Source: Leeuwenhoekiella aequorea (GTDB taxonomy: Bacteria; Bacteroidota; Bacteroidia; Flavobacteriales; Flavobacteriaceae). From it: 64,000 bases of DNA. Each line of letters opens with the position of its first letter. Within the stretch, counting starts at the first letter, position 1. Below are positions 8,226 to 17,250 of the stretch, piece by piece. The translations under genes and the position numbers were made by a program. The stretch spans positions 1 to 64,000 of the forward strand of contig NZ_QOVM01000001.1 of the NCBI RefSeq assembly GCF_004104375.1. Direction: 5' to 3'. The notes under the pieces were generated by a model that was given only the letters and a program-made list of their open reading frames with translations, did not search any database and had not been told where the DNA came from.

Positions 8226-9626
8226 ATGAAAAAGCAACTTATATATAGATTCTTAATTCTGGGAGTAGTTCCTCTTTTTTTAGCCTCTTGCTTTGCAGCA
8301 AAAGATTATGAACGGCCAGAAGCTATAGTGAATGATCTTAACTACCGTACAGATAACTTGCCAGCAGACAGCTCAAATGTGTCTTTAATTTCGTGGCAAG
8401 ATTTGTTTACAGATCCTTTGTTAAAAACTCATATTGAAGAAGGTCTGGCTCAAAATATTGATATACGTGTAGCGATGCAGCAAATTCTTGCTGCACAGGC
8501 TTATTTCAAACAAGGCAAACAGGGTTATTTTCCTACTTTAAGTGTATCGCCACAATATACACACCAGGAATTATCATCTAACAGTCAGTTTGGAAGTCAG
8601 TTTTCTACTTTAGACGTTTATCAACTTGCCGGAAACTTAACTTGGGAGGCAGATATATGGGGAAAAATACGCAGTAATGAACGTGCATTTGCAGCATCTT
8701 ATCTACAAACCGTTGAGGCGCATAAAGCTGTAAAAACACAACTTATTGCCAATATAGCATCTGCATATTTTCAGCTTTTAGCACTTGATGAGCAGCTGGC
8801 AGTTACTGAAAGAACAATAGAAACCAGAAGCAGCAGTCTTGAAACCACACGTGCCCTTAAAGAAGCGGGTAACGTTACAGAAGTAGGTGTTAAGCAAACC
8901 GAAGCACAATTATATACTGCTCAAGCACTACGACTAGACATACTCAATCAGATACGGCTGCAAGAGAATAGCCTGTCTATTCTTTTAGGAAAAGAGCCCG
9001 GTCCTATAGCTCGCACAAAATTAAGCGAGCAGGAGATTAAAACTCCTCTTAAAACCGGAGTGCCTGCAGAATTACTAAGCAATCGTCCAGACATACGTGC
9101 TTCAGAATATAATTTGATGAATGCTTTTGAGCTTACAAATGTGGCGCGAAGTAGTTTTTATCCGTCCTTAACGCTTACAGCATCTGGTGGTTTTCAAAGT
9201 TTAAACTTTGACAAGCTTTTTGACTCTAGCTCATTGTTTGCAACAATTATAGGGGGTTTAACACAGCCTATTTTTAACGGAAGACAAATACGCACGCAGT
9301 ATGAAGTTTCACAGGCAAATCAAGAAGAAGCAAAACTTAACTTTAGAAACGCATTACTTAATGCAACACGTGAGGTTTCTGATGCGCTTTATTCTTATGA
9401 GATTGCTACTGAAAAATTAGGCGTTAAAAAGAATGAATATGAAGCTTATGAACTTGCAACTTCCTATTCTGAAGAACTTTTAGATAACGGATTAGTTAAC
9501 TATCTGGAAGTTTTAACCGCAAGACAAAATGCATTAAACTCAAGCCTAGATCTTGTAGACACTCGATTTAATCAACTACAAGCAATTGTAGATTTATATG
9601 AAGCGTTAGGTGGTGGCTGGGAATAA
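8226..9626 (+). CDS. RND outer-membrane channel lipoprotein, TolC/NodT family
   Basis: Outer-membrane factor of 466 aa completing the tripartite pump. Lipobox LASC (Cys22) matches the NodT/OprM-type lipoproteins rather than TolC. Two OEP repeats are recognisable, with the conserved segments TWEADIWGKIRS and LLSNRPDIRASEYNL, and long helices rich in Ala, Gln and Glu. It is the last gene of the operon and is followed by a strong terminator at 9669. Confidence 0.95.
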   Translation: MKKQLIYRFLILGVVPLFLASCFAAKDYERPEAIVNDLNYRTDNLPADSSNVSLISWQDLFTDPLLKTHIEEGLAQNIDIRVAMQQILAAQAYFKQGKQGYFPTLSVSPQYTHQELSSNSQFGSQFSTLDVYQLAGNLTWEADIWGKIRSNERAFAASYLQTVEAHKAVKTQLIANIASAYFQLLALDEQLAVTERTIETRSSSLETTRALKEAGNVTEVGVKQTEAQLYTAQALRLDILNQIRLQENSLSILLGKEPGPIARTKLSEQEIKTPLKTGVPAELLSNRPDIRASEYNLMNAFELTNVARSSFYPSLTLTASGGFQSLNFDKLFDSSSLFATIIGGLTQPIFNGRQIRTQYEVSQANQEEAKLNFRNALLNATREVSDALYSYEIATEKLGVKKNEYEAYELATSYSEELLDNGLVNYLEVLTARQNALNSSLDLVDTRFNQLQAIVDLYEALGGGWE

Positions 9627-9668
9627 TATTTGAAGTGTCTTTTACCCCTAAAAGAGAATTCAACCAGA

Positions 9669-9701
9669 ACCGACATCCCATAAGGAATGTCGGTTTTTTT
9701 G
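9669..9701 (+). terminator. Rho-independent terminator of the efflux operon
   Basis: Stem ACCGACAT (9669-9676) / ATGTCGGT (9687-9694) followed by a run of T. It lies 43 bp after the stop of the outer-membrane channel gene. Confidence 0.85.
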
Positions 9702-9737
9702 TGCGTTATATTTTCAGAGATCTAATTTTCAAATAAT

Positions 9738-10217
9738 CTAATTAAAATCTGAATGCGCTTTAATTGGGTTTTTACTCAATTGAGAATTATAATAGCGATT
9801 ATCCCCGGTCACCTCTTCACCCAACCATAGGGGTTTTATAAAAGCTTCATCTTCAAAATTTAATTCAATTTCGGCTAGAATTAACCCTTTATTTTCTCCT
9901 TCAAAAACATCTACTTCATAGGTATGAATACCGGCCTTCACAAGGTACCTTCTTTTTATAATAGTACCGGGTTCACAAAGTTCAAATAGCGCTTCGGCCT
10001 CTTCTTTAGAAAGTTGTTTCTCCCACTCAAAACGCGTGGTTCCGCTGCTGTTAGAACGTCCTTTTATAGTCAAGTAACCTTCCTCATTTTTAATGCGAAT
10101 ACGTACTGCACGATCTGGGTTACTATTCAAATACCCTTGTTTTATTTCGCTATACGTAAATGCATCAATTTTAAAATCATCACTCTTTACTAGAAATTTA
10201 CGTTCTATCTCCTGCAT
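9738..10217 (-). CDS. CYTH-domain protein (triphosphate tunnel metalloenzyme)
   Basis: A 159-aa single-domain CYTH protein. The signature ExExK is seen at the N-terminus in MQEIERKFLVK, and alternating charged residues for a triphosphate tunnel follow (RAVRIRI, YLTIKGR, RFEWEKQL, EVDVFEG, AEIELNFED). Family members hydrolyse inorganic triphosphate, thiamine triphosphate or other organic triphosphates; the substrate is not predictable here. It is the second gene of a two-gene operon, starting 1 bp after the stop of the SDR-like gene. Confidence 0.9.
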   Translation of the reverse strand: MQEIERKFLVKSDDFKIDAFTYSEIKQGYLNSNPDRAVRIRIKNEEGYLTIKGRSNSSGTTRFEWEKQLSKEEAEALFELCEPGTIIKRRYLVKAGIHTYEVDVFEGENKGLILAEIELNFEDEAFIKPLWLGEEVTGDNRYYNSQLSKNPIKAHSDFN

Positions 10218-10218
10218 A

Positions 10219-10875
10219 TTAGTTGGCTATTTTCTTTATTTCATCAGACTCAATCCGAATTTCACTATAGGTATTAAACGCCAGATATTGCATTGTGGCT
10301 ACAATAGGTTCTGGCTTAATACTTTGGTATTTTTTTAAAGGTCCTATTAGTAATGGATTTAAAACTTTAAATGCCCCAATGGCTAGTTTTTCTAGAATAC
10401 GTTGTTCTTCACGATATCCTGCTAGTAAAGAAGGCTGCAGAAAATAGGTTTCATTTACATTTTGTTTTAAAACATCACGTTCCATTTCACCTTTAGTTTT
10501 ATTGTAAAAAACACTACTGCTAGGATTAGCTCCTAAAGCTGAGATTGCAATAAACTTCGGGATATTGTTATACGCACTTAATTTTGCAGCAGCCACAGGA
10601 ATCCCATAATCAATTTTTTTATAGGTTTCTTTATCATCGGTTTTTGCTTGCGTGGTACCAATACAACAGAAAACCACATCTCCTTTAAACTGTTCTGCGT
10701 ATTTTTCTAGATCAAATAGATCTACAATATGTTCTTCTAGCTTAGGATGTACAATTCCTGACTTTCTTCTATGGAAACTAATAAGTTTATCATATCTGGA
10801 ATCCTCTAAAATATTTTTTGCCAGAGCGTTTCCTATTAAGCCTGTAATTCCTAAAAGTATTGCTGTTTTTCCCAT
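10219..10875 (-). CDS. NAD(P)-binding atypical short-chain dehydrogenase-like protein
   Basis: A 218-aa protein with an N-terminal Rossmann fold. The dinucleotide-binding glycine motif is visible in AILLGITGLIGNALAK, and FCCIGTTQAKTDD and YNKTKGEMERDV resemble the TIP30/HTATIP2-like branch of atypical SDRs. The Tyr and Lys of a YxxxK-type motif can be read in YNKTKGEME. A reaction cannot be assigned. It is the first gene of a pair with the CYTH gene and is divergent from the DNA polymerase IV gene. Confidence 0.8.
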   Translation of the reverse strand: MGKTAILLGITGLIGNALAKNILEDSRYDKLISFHRRKSGIVHPKLEEHIVDLFDLEKYAEQFKGDVVFCCIGTTQAKTDDKETYKKIDYGIPVAAAKLSAYNNIPKFIAISALGANPSSSVFYNKTKGEMERDVLKQNVNETYFLQPSLLAGYREEQRILEKLAIGAFKVLNPLLIGPLKKYQSIKPEPIVATMQYLAFNTYSEIRIESDEIKKIAN

Positions 10876-10994
10876 ATCTCAAAAATTAATTATAGCTATA
10901 AAGATCACATGATTTTAAAACATGAAAACTACTAAAACCTAAATAAAATACTGCCAAATAAAGCCTAAGCTATTTTTAAATAACCTTTAGTAGG

Positions 10995-11002
10995 TAACTT
11001 TG
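10995..11002 (+). promoter_or_regulatory. -7 box of dinB (TAACTTTG)
   Basis: TAACTTTG matches the Bacteroidota TAnnTTTG box and ends 7 bp before the ATG at 11010. The expected transcript start therefore falls almost on the start codon, suggesting a leaderless or nearly leaderless mRNA. No clear -33 TTG is present. Confidence 0.55.
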
Positions 11003-11009
11003 TAGCGCT

Positions 11010-12113
11010 ATGGAAGACTTTCCTGTAAACCGAAAAATAATTCACGTAGATATGGATGCTTTCTATGCATCTGTAGAGCAATTAGACAACCCAGAATTAC
11101 GTGGTAAGGCGGTTGCCGTAGGTGGCGGTTCAGAACGCGGTGTAGTTAGCGCTGCTAGCTATGAAGCACGCAAATTTGGTGTACGTAGTGCAATGGCTGG
11201 CGGTCTTGCGCGCAAATTATGTCCAGAACTTATTTTTGTGAAAACACGTTTTGAACGCTATCGTGAAATTAGCGCTCAAATACGTGAAGTCTTTTATGAA
11301 TATACAGACCTTGTAGAACCCTTATCCCTTGATGAAGCATATCTCGATGTCACTCAAAATAAAAAAGGCAACCCCAGCGCAAGCTTAATAGCTAAAGAAA
11401 TACGAGCTAAAATCAAAGATAAAACTGGCCTCAATGCCTCAGCGGGAATTTCTATAAATAAGTTTATTGCAAAAGTAGCTAGTGATATAAATAAACCCAA
11501 TGGTCAAAAAACCATAGGTCCAGAAGAGGTGATTGCATTTTTAGAAGATCTTGATATACGTAAGTTTTATGGCGTAGGTAAAGTCACCGCAGAGAAAATG
11601 TATCAATTGGGAATTTTTACTGGTAAGGATTTAAAGACAAAATCAATCGAATTTTTAAATGAGAAGTTCGGAAAAAGTGGAGCCTACTACTATCACGTGG
11701 TGCGAGGTATTCATACCAGTCAGGTAAAACCAGACCGGATACGCAAATCCCTGGGCGCCGAACGTACGTTTAGCGAGAATATATCTTCAGAAATTTTTAT
11801 GATAGAGCGCTTAGAAAATATCGCTGAAGAGATAGAGCGCAGAATGAAAAAATCTGATGTAGCGGGCAAAACAGTGACCTTAAAAATAAAATACAGTGAC
11901 TTCACTTTAAAAACACGCAGCAAAACCTTACCCTATTACATTCGTTCTAAAGAAGTGATTTTAGAAACTGCCCGCGAATTACTCTTTCAGGAAAAGATGG
12001 AAAATAGTGTTAGATTGCTAGGCATAACACTCGCAAATTTGAATACTGAAGAGCGTGATCAAAAAGTTTCAGAAGACAAGGTTATTGCTGTTCAGTTAAA
12101 ATTTGACTTTTAA
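11010..12113 (+). CDS. dinB: DNA polymerase IV (Y-family translesion polymerase)
   Basis: A 367-aa error-prone polymerase that copies past DNA lesions. Catalytic carboxylates are visible in IIHVDMDAFYASVEQ (palm, N-terminus) and in the segment PLSLDEAYLDVT. The steric filter, fingers, thumb (ASAGISINKFIAKVASDINKP) and little-finger domains all appear complete. The C-terminus ends VQLKFDF, which resembles a beta-clamp binding peptide (QLxLF-like). The ATG at 11010 is placed right behind a -7 box. The gene is monocistronic, ending at a bidirectional terminator shared with pyk. Confidence 0.96.
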   Translation: MEDFPVNRKIIHVDMDAFYASVEQLDNPELRGKAVAVGGGSERGVVSAASYEARKFGVRSAMAGGLARKLCPELIFVKTRFERYREISAQIREVFYEYTDLVEPLSLDEAYLDVTQNKKGNPSASLIAKEIRAKIKDKTGLNASAGISINKFIAKVASDINKPNGQKTIGPEEVIAFLEDLDIRKFYGVGKVTAEKMYQLGIFTGKDLKTKSIEFLNEKFGKSGAYYYHVVRGIHTSQVKPDRIRKSLGAERTFSENISSEIFMIERLENIAEEIERRMKKSDVAGKTVTLKIKYSDFTLKTRSKTLPYYIRSKEVILETARELLFQEKMENSVRLLGITLANLNTEERDQKVSEDKVIAVQLKFDF

Positions 12114-12117
12114 TAAA

Positions 12118-12143
12118 AAAGCCTTTCATTTCTGAAAGGCTTT
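12118..12143. terminator. Bidirectional terminator between dinB and pyk
   Basis: Perfect 11-bp stem AAAGCCTTTCA / TGAAAGGCTTT with loop TTTC. A-run on one side and T-run on the other allow use by both converging genes. Confidence 0.85.
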
Positions 12144-12167
12144 AAGAATTATAAATTAATGTTGTGA

Positions 12168-13604
12168 TTAATTTCCTTGTATTTCTCGTACACGTAAGGT
12201 ATTTACCATTCCTTTTTCGCTAATAGGCATTGCTGCAAGGCTAATAACCATATCACCTACTTCAAGATAACCTTGATCCCGTGCAATGCGATTTACGTCA
12301 CGTACGGTCTCGTCTGTAGATACAAATTTATCGTAATAAAATGCTTTAACTCCCCAAAGTAAGTTTAATTGGGTCAAGATAATTTTATTAGATGTAAATA
12401 CTAAAATATGAGATTTTGGCCTCCAAGCTGAAATTTGAAAAGCTGTATAACCACTATTTGTAAGCGTTGTAATTGCCTTTGCATCAATCTCATTTGCCAT
12501 TAAGGCAGCGTGATAACAAATTGCTTTAGTAATATATCGATTTGTGCGTATGTGCGGAGGAGTATGTGGTACTTTAATAAGATCAGAATCTTCTACTTTA
12601 GATAAAATCGAAGCCATACGCTCAATAACCTGAACAGGATATTTACCTACAGATGTTTCTCCACTTAGCATCACAGCATCTGCACCATCCATTACAGAGT
12701 TAGCAACATCGTTAACTTCTGCTCGTGTAGGCGTTAAGCTATCGATCATGGTTTCCATCATTTGAGTCGCAATGATTACCGGTATGCGTGCTTTTTTAGC
12801 TGCAAGTACAAGTTCTTTTTGAATAAGAGGAACTTCTTCTGCAGGAATTTCAACACCAAGATCTCCACGAGCAACCATAAGTCCATCACTATAAGCAACA
12901 ATTTTATCGATGTTCTTAACAGCTTCTGGTTTTTCTATTTTGGATATAATAGGAATTTTGTGCTCTGAGTGTTCTTTAATTAAATCTTGCAATTGTATTA
13001 AATCACCTTCGTGACGCACAAAAGAAAGAGCTAACCAATCTACTTTTTGACTAATTGCAAAAATTGCATCTTCAATATCTTTTTCTGTTAACGCAGGAAG
13101 AGAAATGTTTGTATTCGGAAGATTTACACCTTTGCGTGATTTTAGCGGTCCACCTTGAATAACTACAGTTTCAACTTCACTTTCGTTATCAGATTTAAGA
13201 ACTTCAAAAATTAATTTTCCGTCATCAAGAAGTATGCGTTCTCCTTTATTTACATCTCTAGGAAAATGTTGATAATTCATATAAACACGCTCCTTTGTAC
13301 CTTCAAACTCTTCTTTTGTAGAAAAAGTGATGATGTCTCCAGGATTAACTTCAATACCTTCTTTCATTATACCTACACGAAGCTTAGGGCCTTGTAAGTC
13401 TGCTAAAATAGCGGTGTTGTAACCAAATTCATCGCTAAGGCTGCGTATCATTTGAATGCGTTCTTTTACTGCATCATAATCTGCATGTGAAAAGTTGATT
13501 CTAAAGACATCTACACCCGCTTTAATCATTTCGTGTAGTACCTCTCTCTTGCTAGTTGCGGGACCTAGAGTTGCAACAATTTTGGTTTTTTTCTTATTTG
13601 ACAT
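12168..13604 (-). CDS. pyk: Pyruvate kinase
   Basis: Catalyses phosphoenolpyruvate + ADP to pyruvate + ATP in glycolysis. It is 478 aa, the usual bacterial length. Visible motifs: KIVATLGPAT at the N-terminus, ILADLQGPKLRVG, the Lys-containing IISKIEKPEAVKNID, and the metal/phosphate-binding GLMVARGDLGVEIPAEEV and MDGADAVMLSGETS. The C-terminal domain is complete and ends near MVNTLRVREIQGN. Its ATG overlaps the stop codon of the IPExxxVDY-family gene by one base, so the two are translationally coupled. Confidence 0.97.
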   Translation of the reverse strand: MSNKKKTKIVATLGPATSKREVLHEMIKAGVDVFRINFSHADYDAVKERIQMIRSLSDEFGYNTAILADLQGPKLRVGIMKEGIEVNPGDIITFSTKEEFEGTKERVYMNYQHFPRDVNKGERILLDDGKLIFEVLKSDNESEVETVVIQGGPLKSRKGVNLPNTNISLPALTEKDIEDAIFAISQKVDWLALSFVRHEGDLIQLQDLIKEHSEHKIPIISKIEKPEAVKNIDKIVAYSDGLMVARGDLGVEIPAEEVPLIQKELVLAAKKARIPVIIATQMMETMIDSLTPTRAEVNDVANSVMDGADAVMLSGETSVGKYPVQVIERMASILSKVEDSDLIKVPHTPPHIRTNRYITKAICYHAALMANEIDAKAITTLTNSGYTAFQISAWRPKSHILVFTSNKIILTQLNLLWGVKAFYYDKFVSTDETVRDVNRIARDQGYLEVGDMVISLAAMPISEKGMVNTLRVREIQGN

Positions 13605-14092
13605 TATTCAAAAATTAAATTTTGTTTTGATTTTAAGGAACTTACGTTAACATCGTAAGCCGTTATTATTTGGGATATTTGGTTCAACTGGTTTAGAAGT
13701 GTCTGTAGGCATACCTGTTCAGAATCACTCTCAATTTTGAGCAAATAATCTGCATTTCTAACCTCGGGTACTAAATTAAAAGTCTTAAAATGTTCACCTG
13801 CAGATTCTGCAAATAAATCATTATTAGATAAATTACCTAGCTCTTTAAATTTGTACTTGTTGCTTATAAGCGTATAATTTACATAGTTTTTTACATCTTC
13901 ATACTGCATAGTAGGAAAACTATATCTGTCATTCTTAGTATAGTAATGTACATCCTTAGCACATTTTAAATGTAAGCCTGCATATTTATTAAGAATAAAC
14001 GCCAATCTATAATCTTCTAATGAACAATGCATTGCTATTAATGCAAAATCGTATTCAAACGTATCGTCCAATAAAAGTTTTAGAGCGGCCAT
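13604..14092 (-). CDS. IPExxxVDY-family protein
   Basis: A 162-aa protein found next to pyk and rnc in many Flavobacteriia; function unknown. The N-terminus contains IAMHCSLEDYRLAFILNKY, characteristic of the family. The naming motif appears as LVPEVRNADYLLKIE, a slightly divergent form (VPE...ADY instead of IPE...VDY). No signal peptide or membrane segment is visible. It sits between rnc (96 bp upstream) and pyk (1-bp overlap), so it is probably co-transcribed with central metabolic genes. Confidence 0.8.
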   Translation of the reverse strand: MAALKLLLDDTFEYDFALIAMHCSLEDYRLAFILNKYAGLHLKCAKDVHYYTKNDRYSFPTMQYEDVKNYVNYTLISNKYKFKELGNLSNNDLFAESAGEHFKTFNLVPEVRNADYLLKIESDSEQVCLQTLLNQLNQISQIITAYDVNVSSLKSKQNLIFE

Positions 14093-14188
14093 AGAAATGT
14101 TTAAGCACCTAAATATACTTAAAGTCTAACAGAAATATGCGTGTTTAACCTTAAGTAAATGTAAAATGAGAATCTATGCTAAATTGAT

Positions 14189-14935
14189 TTAGTTGAAACG
14201 ATGCAAATCTATTTTGTTTTGAAAAACATAGTAGGCTCTTTTTGCGGCTTTCTCTTCAGCTTTCTTTTTTGAAGTAGATCGTCCTTTTGCAACTTGCTTA
14301 CCATCAATAGATAACTTTACCGAAAAATGCCTGATAGCATCTAACCCTGAGTCTTCATAAGTATCAAATTCAAACACTCGCTTTTCTTTTTGACACCATT
14401 CGATAAGAAGACTTTTGTAGCTAATTACCCTACCCTCCAGTTTTTCTATATCTACATACGGTTCTATTACACGCTTGTTGATAAACCTACAACAGTATTT
14501 ATATCCGCGATCCTGGTAAATAGCACCTACAAGTGATTCAAATAAATTTCCGTGCACATTTGTGCCAAAATTCTCTTTGGGTATTGCAGACCTTAAAAGA
14601 CTTAATAGATTTAAATCTCTACCTAATTCATTTAAATGTTCTCGGCTAACTACTTTAGATCTCATTTTTGTAAGATACCCTTCATCACCTCTGCCTACCT
14701 CATCAAAAAGGTGAGCTGCAATTACACTTCCCAGCATAGAATCACCTAAAAACTCGAGACGCTCATAATTAAAAGCGTGGCCTTTAGCATTTTTAATCCC
14801 CATTGATCTATGGGTAAATGCCTCTTCGTAGTGTTTAATATTGCTAGGTTTAAAACCAATAATAGCTTTAATAGCAGCAAAAAAATTCCCGTCCTTTTCA
14901 GAACGGGAAGTAAATATGTTGCGAATCGCACTCAT
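14189..14935 (-). CDS. rnc: Ribonuclease III
   Basis: Double-stranded-RNA endonuclease of 248 aa for rRNA and mRNA processing. The signature ERLEFLGDSMLGSVIAAHLF carries catalytic acidic residues, with the second acidic pair in NLFESLVGAIYQDRG. A C-terminal dsRNA-binding domain begins near SYKSLLIEWCQKE and includes GKQVAKGRSTSKKKAEEKAA. It starts 6 bp after fabF, an arrangement (acpP-fabF-rnc) widely conserved in bacteria. Confidence 0.96.
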   Translation of the reverse strand: MSAIRNIFTSRSEKDGNFFAAIKAIIGFKPSNIKHYEEAFTHRSMGIKNAKGHAFNYERLEFLGDSMLGSVIAAHLFDEVGRGDEGYLTKMRSKVVSREHLNELGRDLNLLSLLRSAIPKENFGTNVHGNLFESLVGAIYQDRGYKYCCRFINKRVIEPYVDIEKLEGRVISYKSLLIEWCQKEKRVFEFDTYEDSGLDAIRHFSVKLSIDGKQVAKGRSTSKKKAEEKAAKRAYYVFQNKIDLHRFN

Positions 14936-14941
14936 ATATTA

Positions 14942-16195
14942 TTATTCGCTAAACTTTTTGAAAATTACACAAGCATTGTGACCTCCAAAACCGAAAGTGT
15001 TGCTCATTGCAACGTTTACCTCACGTTTTTGAGCTTTGTTTAAAGTTAGGTTTAGTGAAGAATCAATATTCTCATCTACAGTCGTATGATTTATTGTAGG
15101 CGGTACAAGACTGTGCTGCATAGCTAATATTGAAGCAATTGCTTCTATAGCACCGGCAGCCCCCAGTAAGTGACCTGTCATAGACTTTGTTGAATTAATA
15201 TTAATATCTTTAGCATGCTCACCAAATACTTTAGTAATTGCCTTCAGTTCTGCTACATCACCTAATGGGGTTGAGGTACCATGAGTGTTAATAGCATCTA
15301 CTTCTTCAGGCTTAATATTTGCATCACGTAAGCAATTAAGCATTACACGTTCTACACCTATACCTTCAGGATGTGGAGCAGTCATATGATACGCATCACT
15401 TGACATACCACCACCAGCAATTTCTGCATATATTTTAGCTCCTCTAGCTTTAGCGTGCTCGTATTCCTCAAGGATCAGAGCACCTGCACCTTCTCCTAAA
15501 ACAAACCCATCTCGGGTAGAGTCAAAAGGACGTGAAGCTGTTTCAGGATTATCATTTCTGGTCGACAAAGCGTGCATAGCGTTAAAACCGCCCATACCTG
15601 CTTTTGTTACTGCTGCCTCACTTCCTCCCGTAACAATAATATCACAATGGCCTAAACGTATATAGTTTAGAGCATCTATCATTGCATTGGCAGACGATGC
15701 GCAAGCAGAAACTGTCGTATAATTAGGACCCATAAAACCGTGCTTGATAGAAATATTACCAGGGGCAATATCAGCTATCATTTTAGGTATAAAAAATGGG
15801 TTAAATCTTGGGGTCCCATCACCTTCAGCAAAGTTTATAACTTCATCTTGAAAAGTCTCAAGACCACCTATACCAGCTCCCCAAATTACTCCAACTCTAA
15901 ATTTATCAACCTCATCAAGATTTATTCCTGCATCCTTGATAGCCTGATCTGAAGACACTAATGCATATTGTGCAAAGCGATCTAACTTTCTGGCTTCTTT
16001 TCTGTCAAAAAAATCTTCAGCGTTAAAATTTTTGAGCTCACAAGCGAATTTGGTTTTAAACTTCTCTGCGTCAAAATACGTAATAGGGGCACAGCCACTC
16101 TTACCTGTACTCAATCCTTCCCAATATTCTTCAATATTGTTCCCGATTGGCGTAAGCGCACCAAGACCTGTTACAACGACTCGCTTTAACTCCAT
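14942..16195 (-). CDS. fabF: 3-oxoacyl-[acyl-carrier-protein] synthase II
   Basis: Condensing enzyme of fatty-acid elongation, 417 aa. The catalytic triad is visible: Cys in TTVSACASSANAMIDAL, His in NTHGTSTPLGDVAE, and His in SMTGHLLGAAGAIEAI. N- and C-terminal thiolase halves are both complete. It is 19 bp downstream of acpP and 6 bp upstream of rnc. Beta-ketoacyl-ACP synthase II (FabF) fits better than FabB from length, motif pattern and neighbours. Confidence 0.97.
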   Translation of the reverse strand: MELKRVVVTGLGALTPIGNNIEEYWEGLSTGKSGCAPITYFDAEKFKTKFACELKNFNAEDFFDRKEARKLDRFAQYALVSSDQAIKDAGINLDEVDKFRVGVIWGAGIGGLETFQDEVINFAEGDGTPRFNPFFIPKMIADIAPGNISIKHGFMGPNYTTVSACASSANAMIDALNYIRLGHCDIIVTGGSEAAVTKAGMGGFNAMHALSTRNDNPETASRPFDSTRDGFVLGEGAGALILEEYEHAKARGAKIYAEIAGGGMSSDAYHMTAPHPEGIGVERVMLNCLRDANIKPEEVDAINTHGTSTPLGDVAELKAITKVFGEHAKDININSTKSMTGHLLGAAGAIEAIASILAMQHSLVPPTINHTTVDENIDSSLNLTLNKAQKREVNVAMSNTFGFGGHNACVIFKKFSE

Positions 16196-16214
16196 AAGGT
16201 AATTTGCTTTCTTC

Positions 16215-16448
16215 TTATTTTGCTTCTTCTATATAGGAAATAGCCTGGCCTACAGTAGCTATATTTTCTGCCTGGTCGTCTGGAATTTGGATATCAAATT
16301 CTTTTTCAAACTCCATAATAAGCTCAACTGTATCTAACGAGTCTGCTCCTAGGTCGTTTGTGAAGCTAGCTTCTGCAACAACCTCGTTCTCATCAACGCC
16401 TAATTTATCTACGATGATGGCTTTTACTCTTGATGCAATGTCTGACAT
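16215..16448 (-). CDS. acpP: Acyl carrier protein
   Basis: A 77-aa acidic carrier of fatty-acyl chains. The 4'-phosphopantetheine attachment site is Ser37 in [16 protein letters not shown]. The protein is the expected length and the first gene of the acpP-fabF-rnc group. It is transcribed divergently from purN. The intergenic region is AT-rich; no clear TAnnTTTG box was found on this strand. Confidence 0.97.
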   Translation of the reverse strand: MSDIASRVKAIIVDKLGVDENEVVAEASFTNDLGADSLDTVELIMEFEKEFDIQIPDDQAENIATVGQAISYIEEAK

Positions 16449-16624
16449 AATATTTTATTTTTAATTTTAATTAGGAGGCAAAAATAGCAAACTTTACGGT
16501 TTTACCACATTCCCTATCTAAAATGTGTCGTTAAAATAAACATTTCCTTTTTAACTTTAGAAAAAAAACCTCCTAATAAAGGATATTTATTACTTGCTTT
16601 GCAGCTCCAAAACATAAGTATACT

Positions 16625-17194
16625 ATGAAGAAGATCGTAATTTTTGCATCTGGCAGCGGTTCAAATGCACAGCGTATTGCAGAATATTTTAAAGAGCGAA
16701 ATGATGCGCGTGTTGATCTTATTTTGAGCAATAAACCCACTGCAAAAGTACTTGAACGGGCTACAAAACTTGATATTAGCAGCTTTAGTTTCAATAAAAA
16801 AGCCTTTTATGAGACTAATCATGTTTCTAAACTTCTAGATGCAATACAACCAGATCTTATAGTTCTTGCCGGCTTTTTATGGCTATTCCCTAAAGCTATA
16901 ATTAAATCATATGAGGGAAAAATTATAAATATACACCCAGCCTTGCTACCTTCTTACGGCGGGAAAGGTATGTATGGGGCAAATGTGCACAATGCAGTTG
17001 TAACTGCAAAAGAAAAAGAGTCTGGCATTTCTATACATTATGTAACTGAAAATTATGATGAGGGCGCAATAATTTTTCAGGCTAAGACAAAACTTAATTC
17101 AGAAGAAACGGCAGAAAGTCTAGCCGCTAAAATTCATCAGCTTGAATATGAGCATTTTCCAAAAGTTATTGCGGCGCTATTAGAAAAGCAATAA
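16625..17194 (+). CDS. purN: Phosphoribosylglycinamide formyltransferase
   Basis: Third step of purine synthesis: transfers a formyl group from 10-formyl-THF to GAR. It is 189 aa, normal for PurN. Visible: phosphate-binding FASGSGSNAQRIAEYF at the N-terminus, catalytic Asn and His in INIHPALLPSYGGKGMYG, and the Asp in VTENYDEGAIIFQ. The ATG at 16625 has no good alternative. Divergent from acpP; the PurF-like gene lies 1.7 kb downstream on the same strand. Confidence 0.96.
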   Translation: MKKIVIFASGSGSNAQRIAEYFKERNDARVDLILSNKPTAKVLERATKLDISSFSFNKKAFYETNHVSKLLDAIQPDLIVLAGFLWLFPKAIIKSYEGKIINIHPALLPSYGGKGMYGANVHNAVVTAKEKESGISIHYVTENYDEGAIIFQAKTKLNSEETAESLAAKIHQLEYEHFPKVIAALLEKQ

Positions 17195-17250
17195 ACAATT
17201 AAAATATCATTGAGATTTCCGCCTGTGTGGAAATGAAAAGTAATTTTTCA

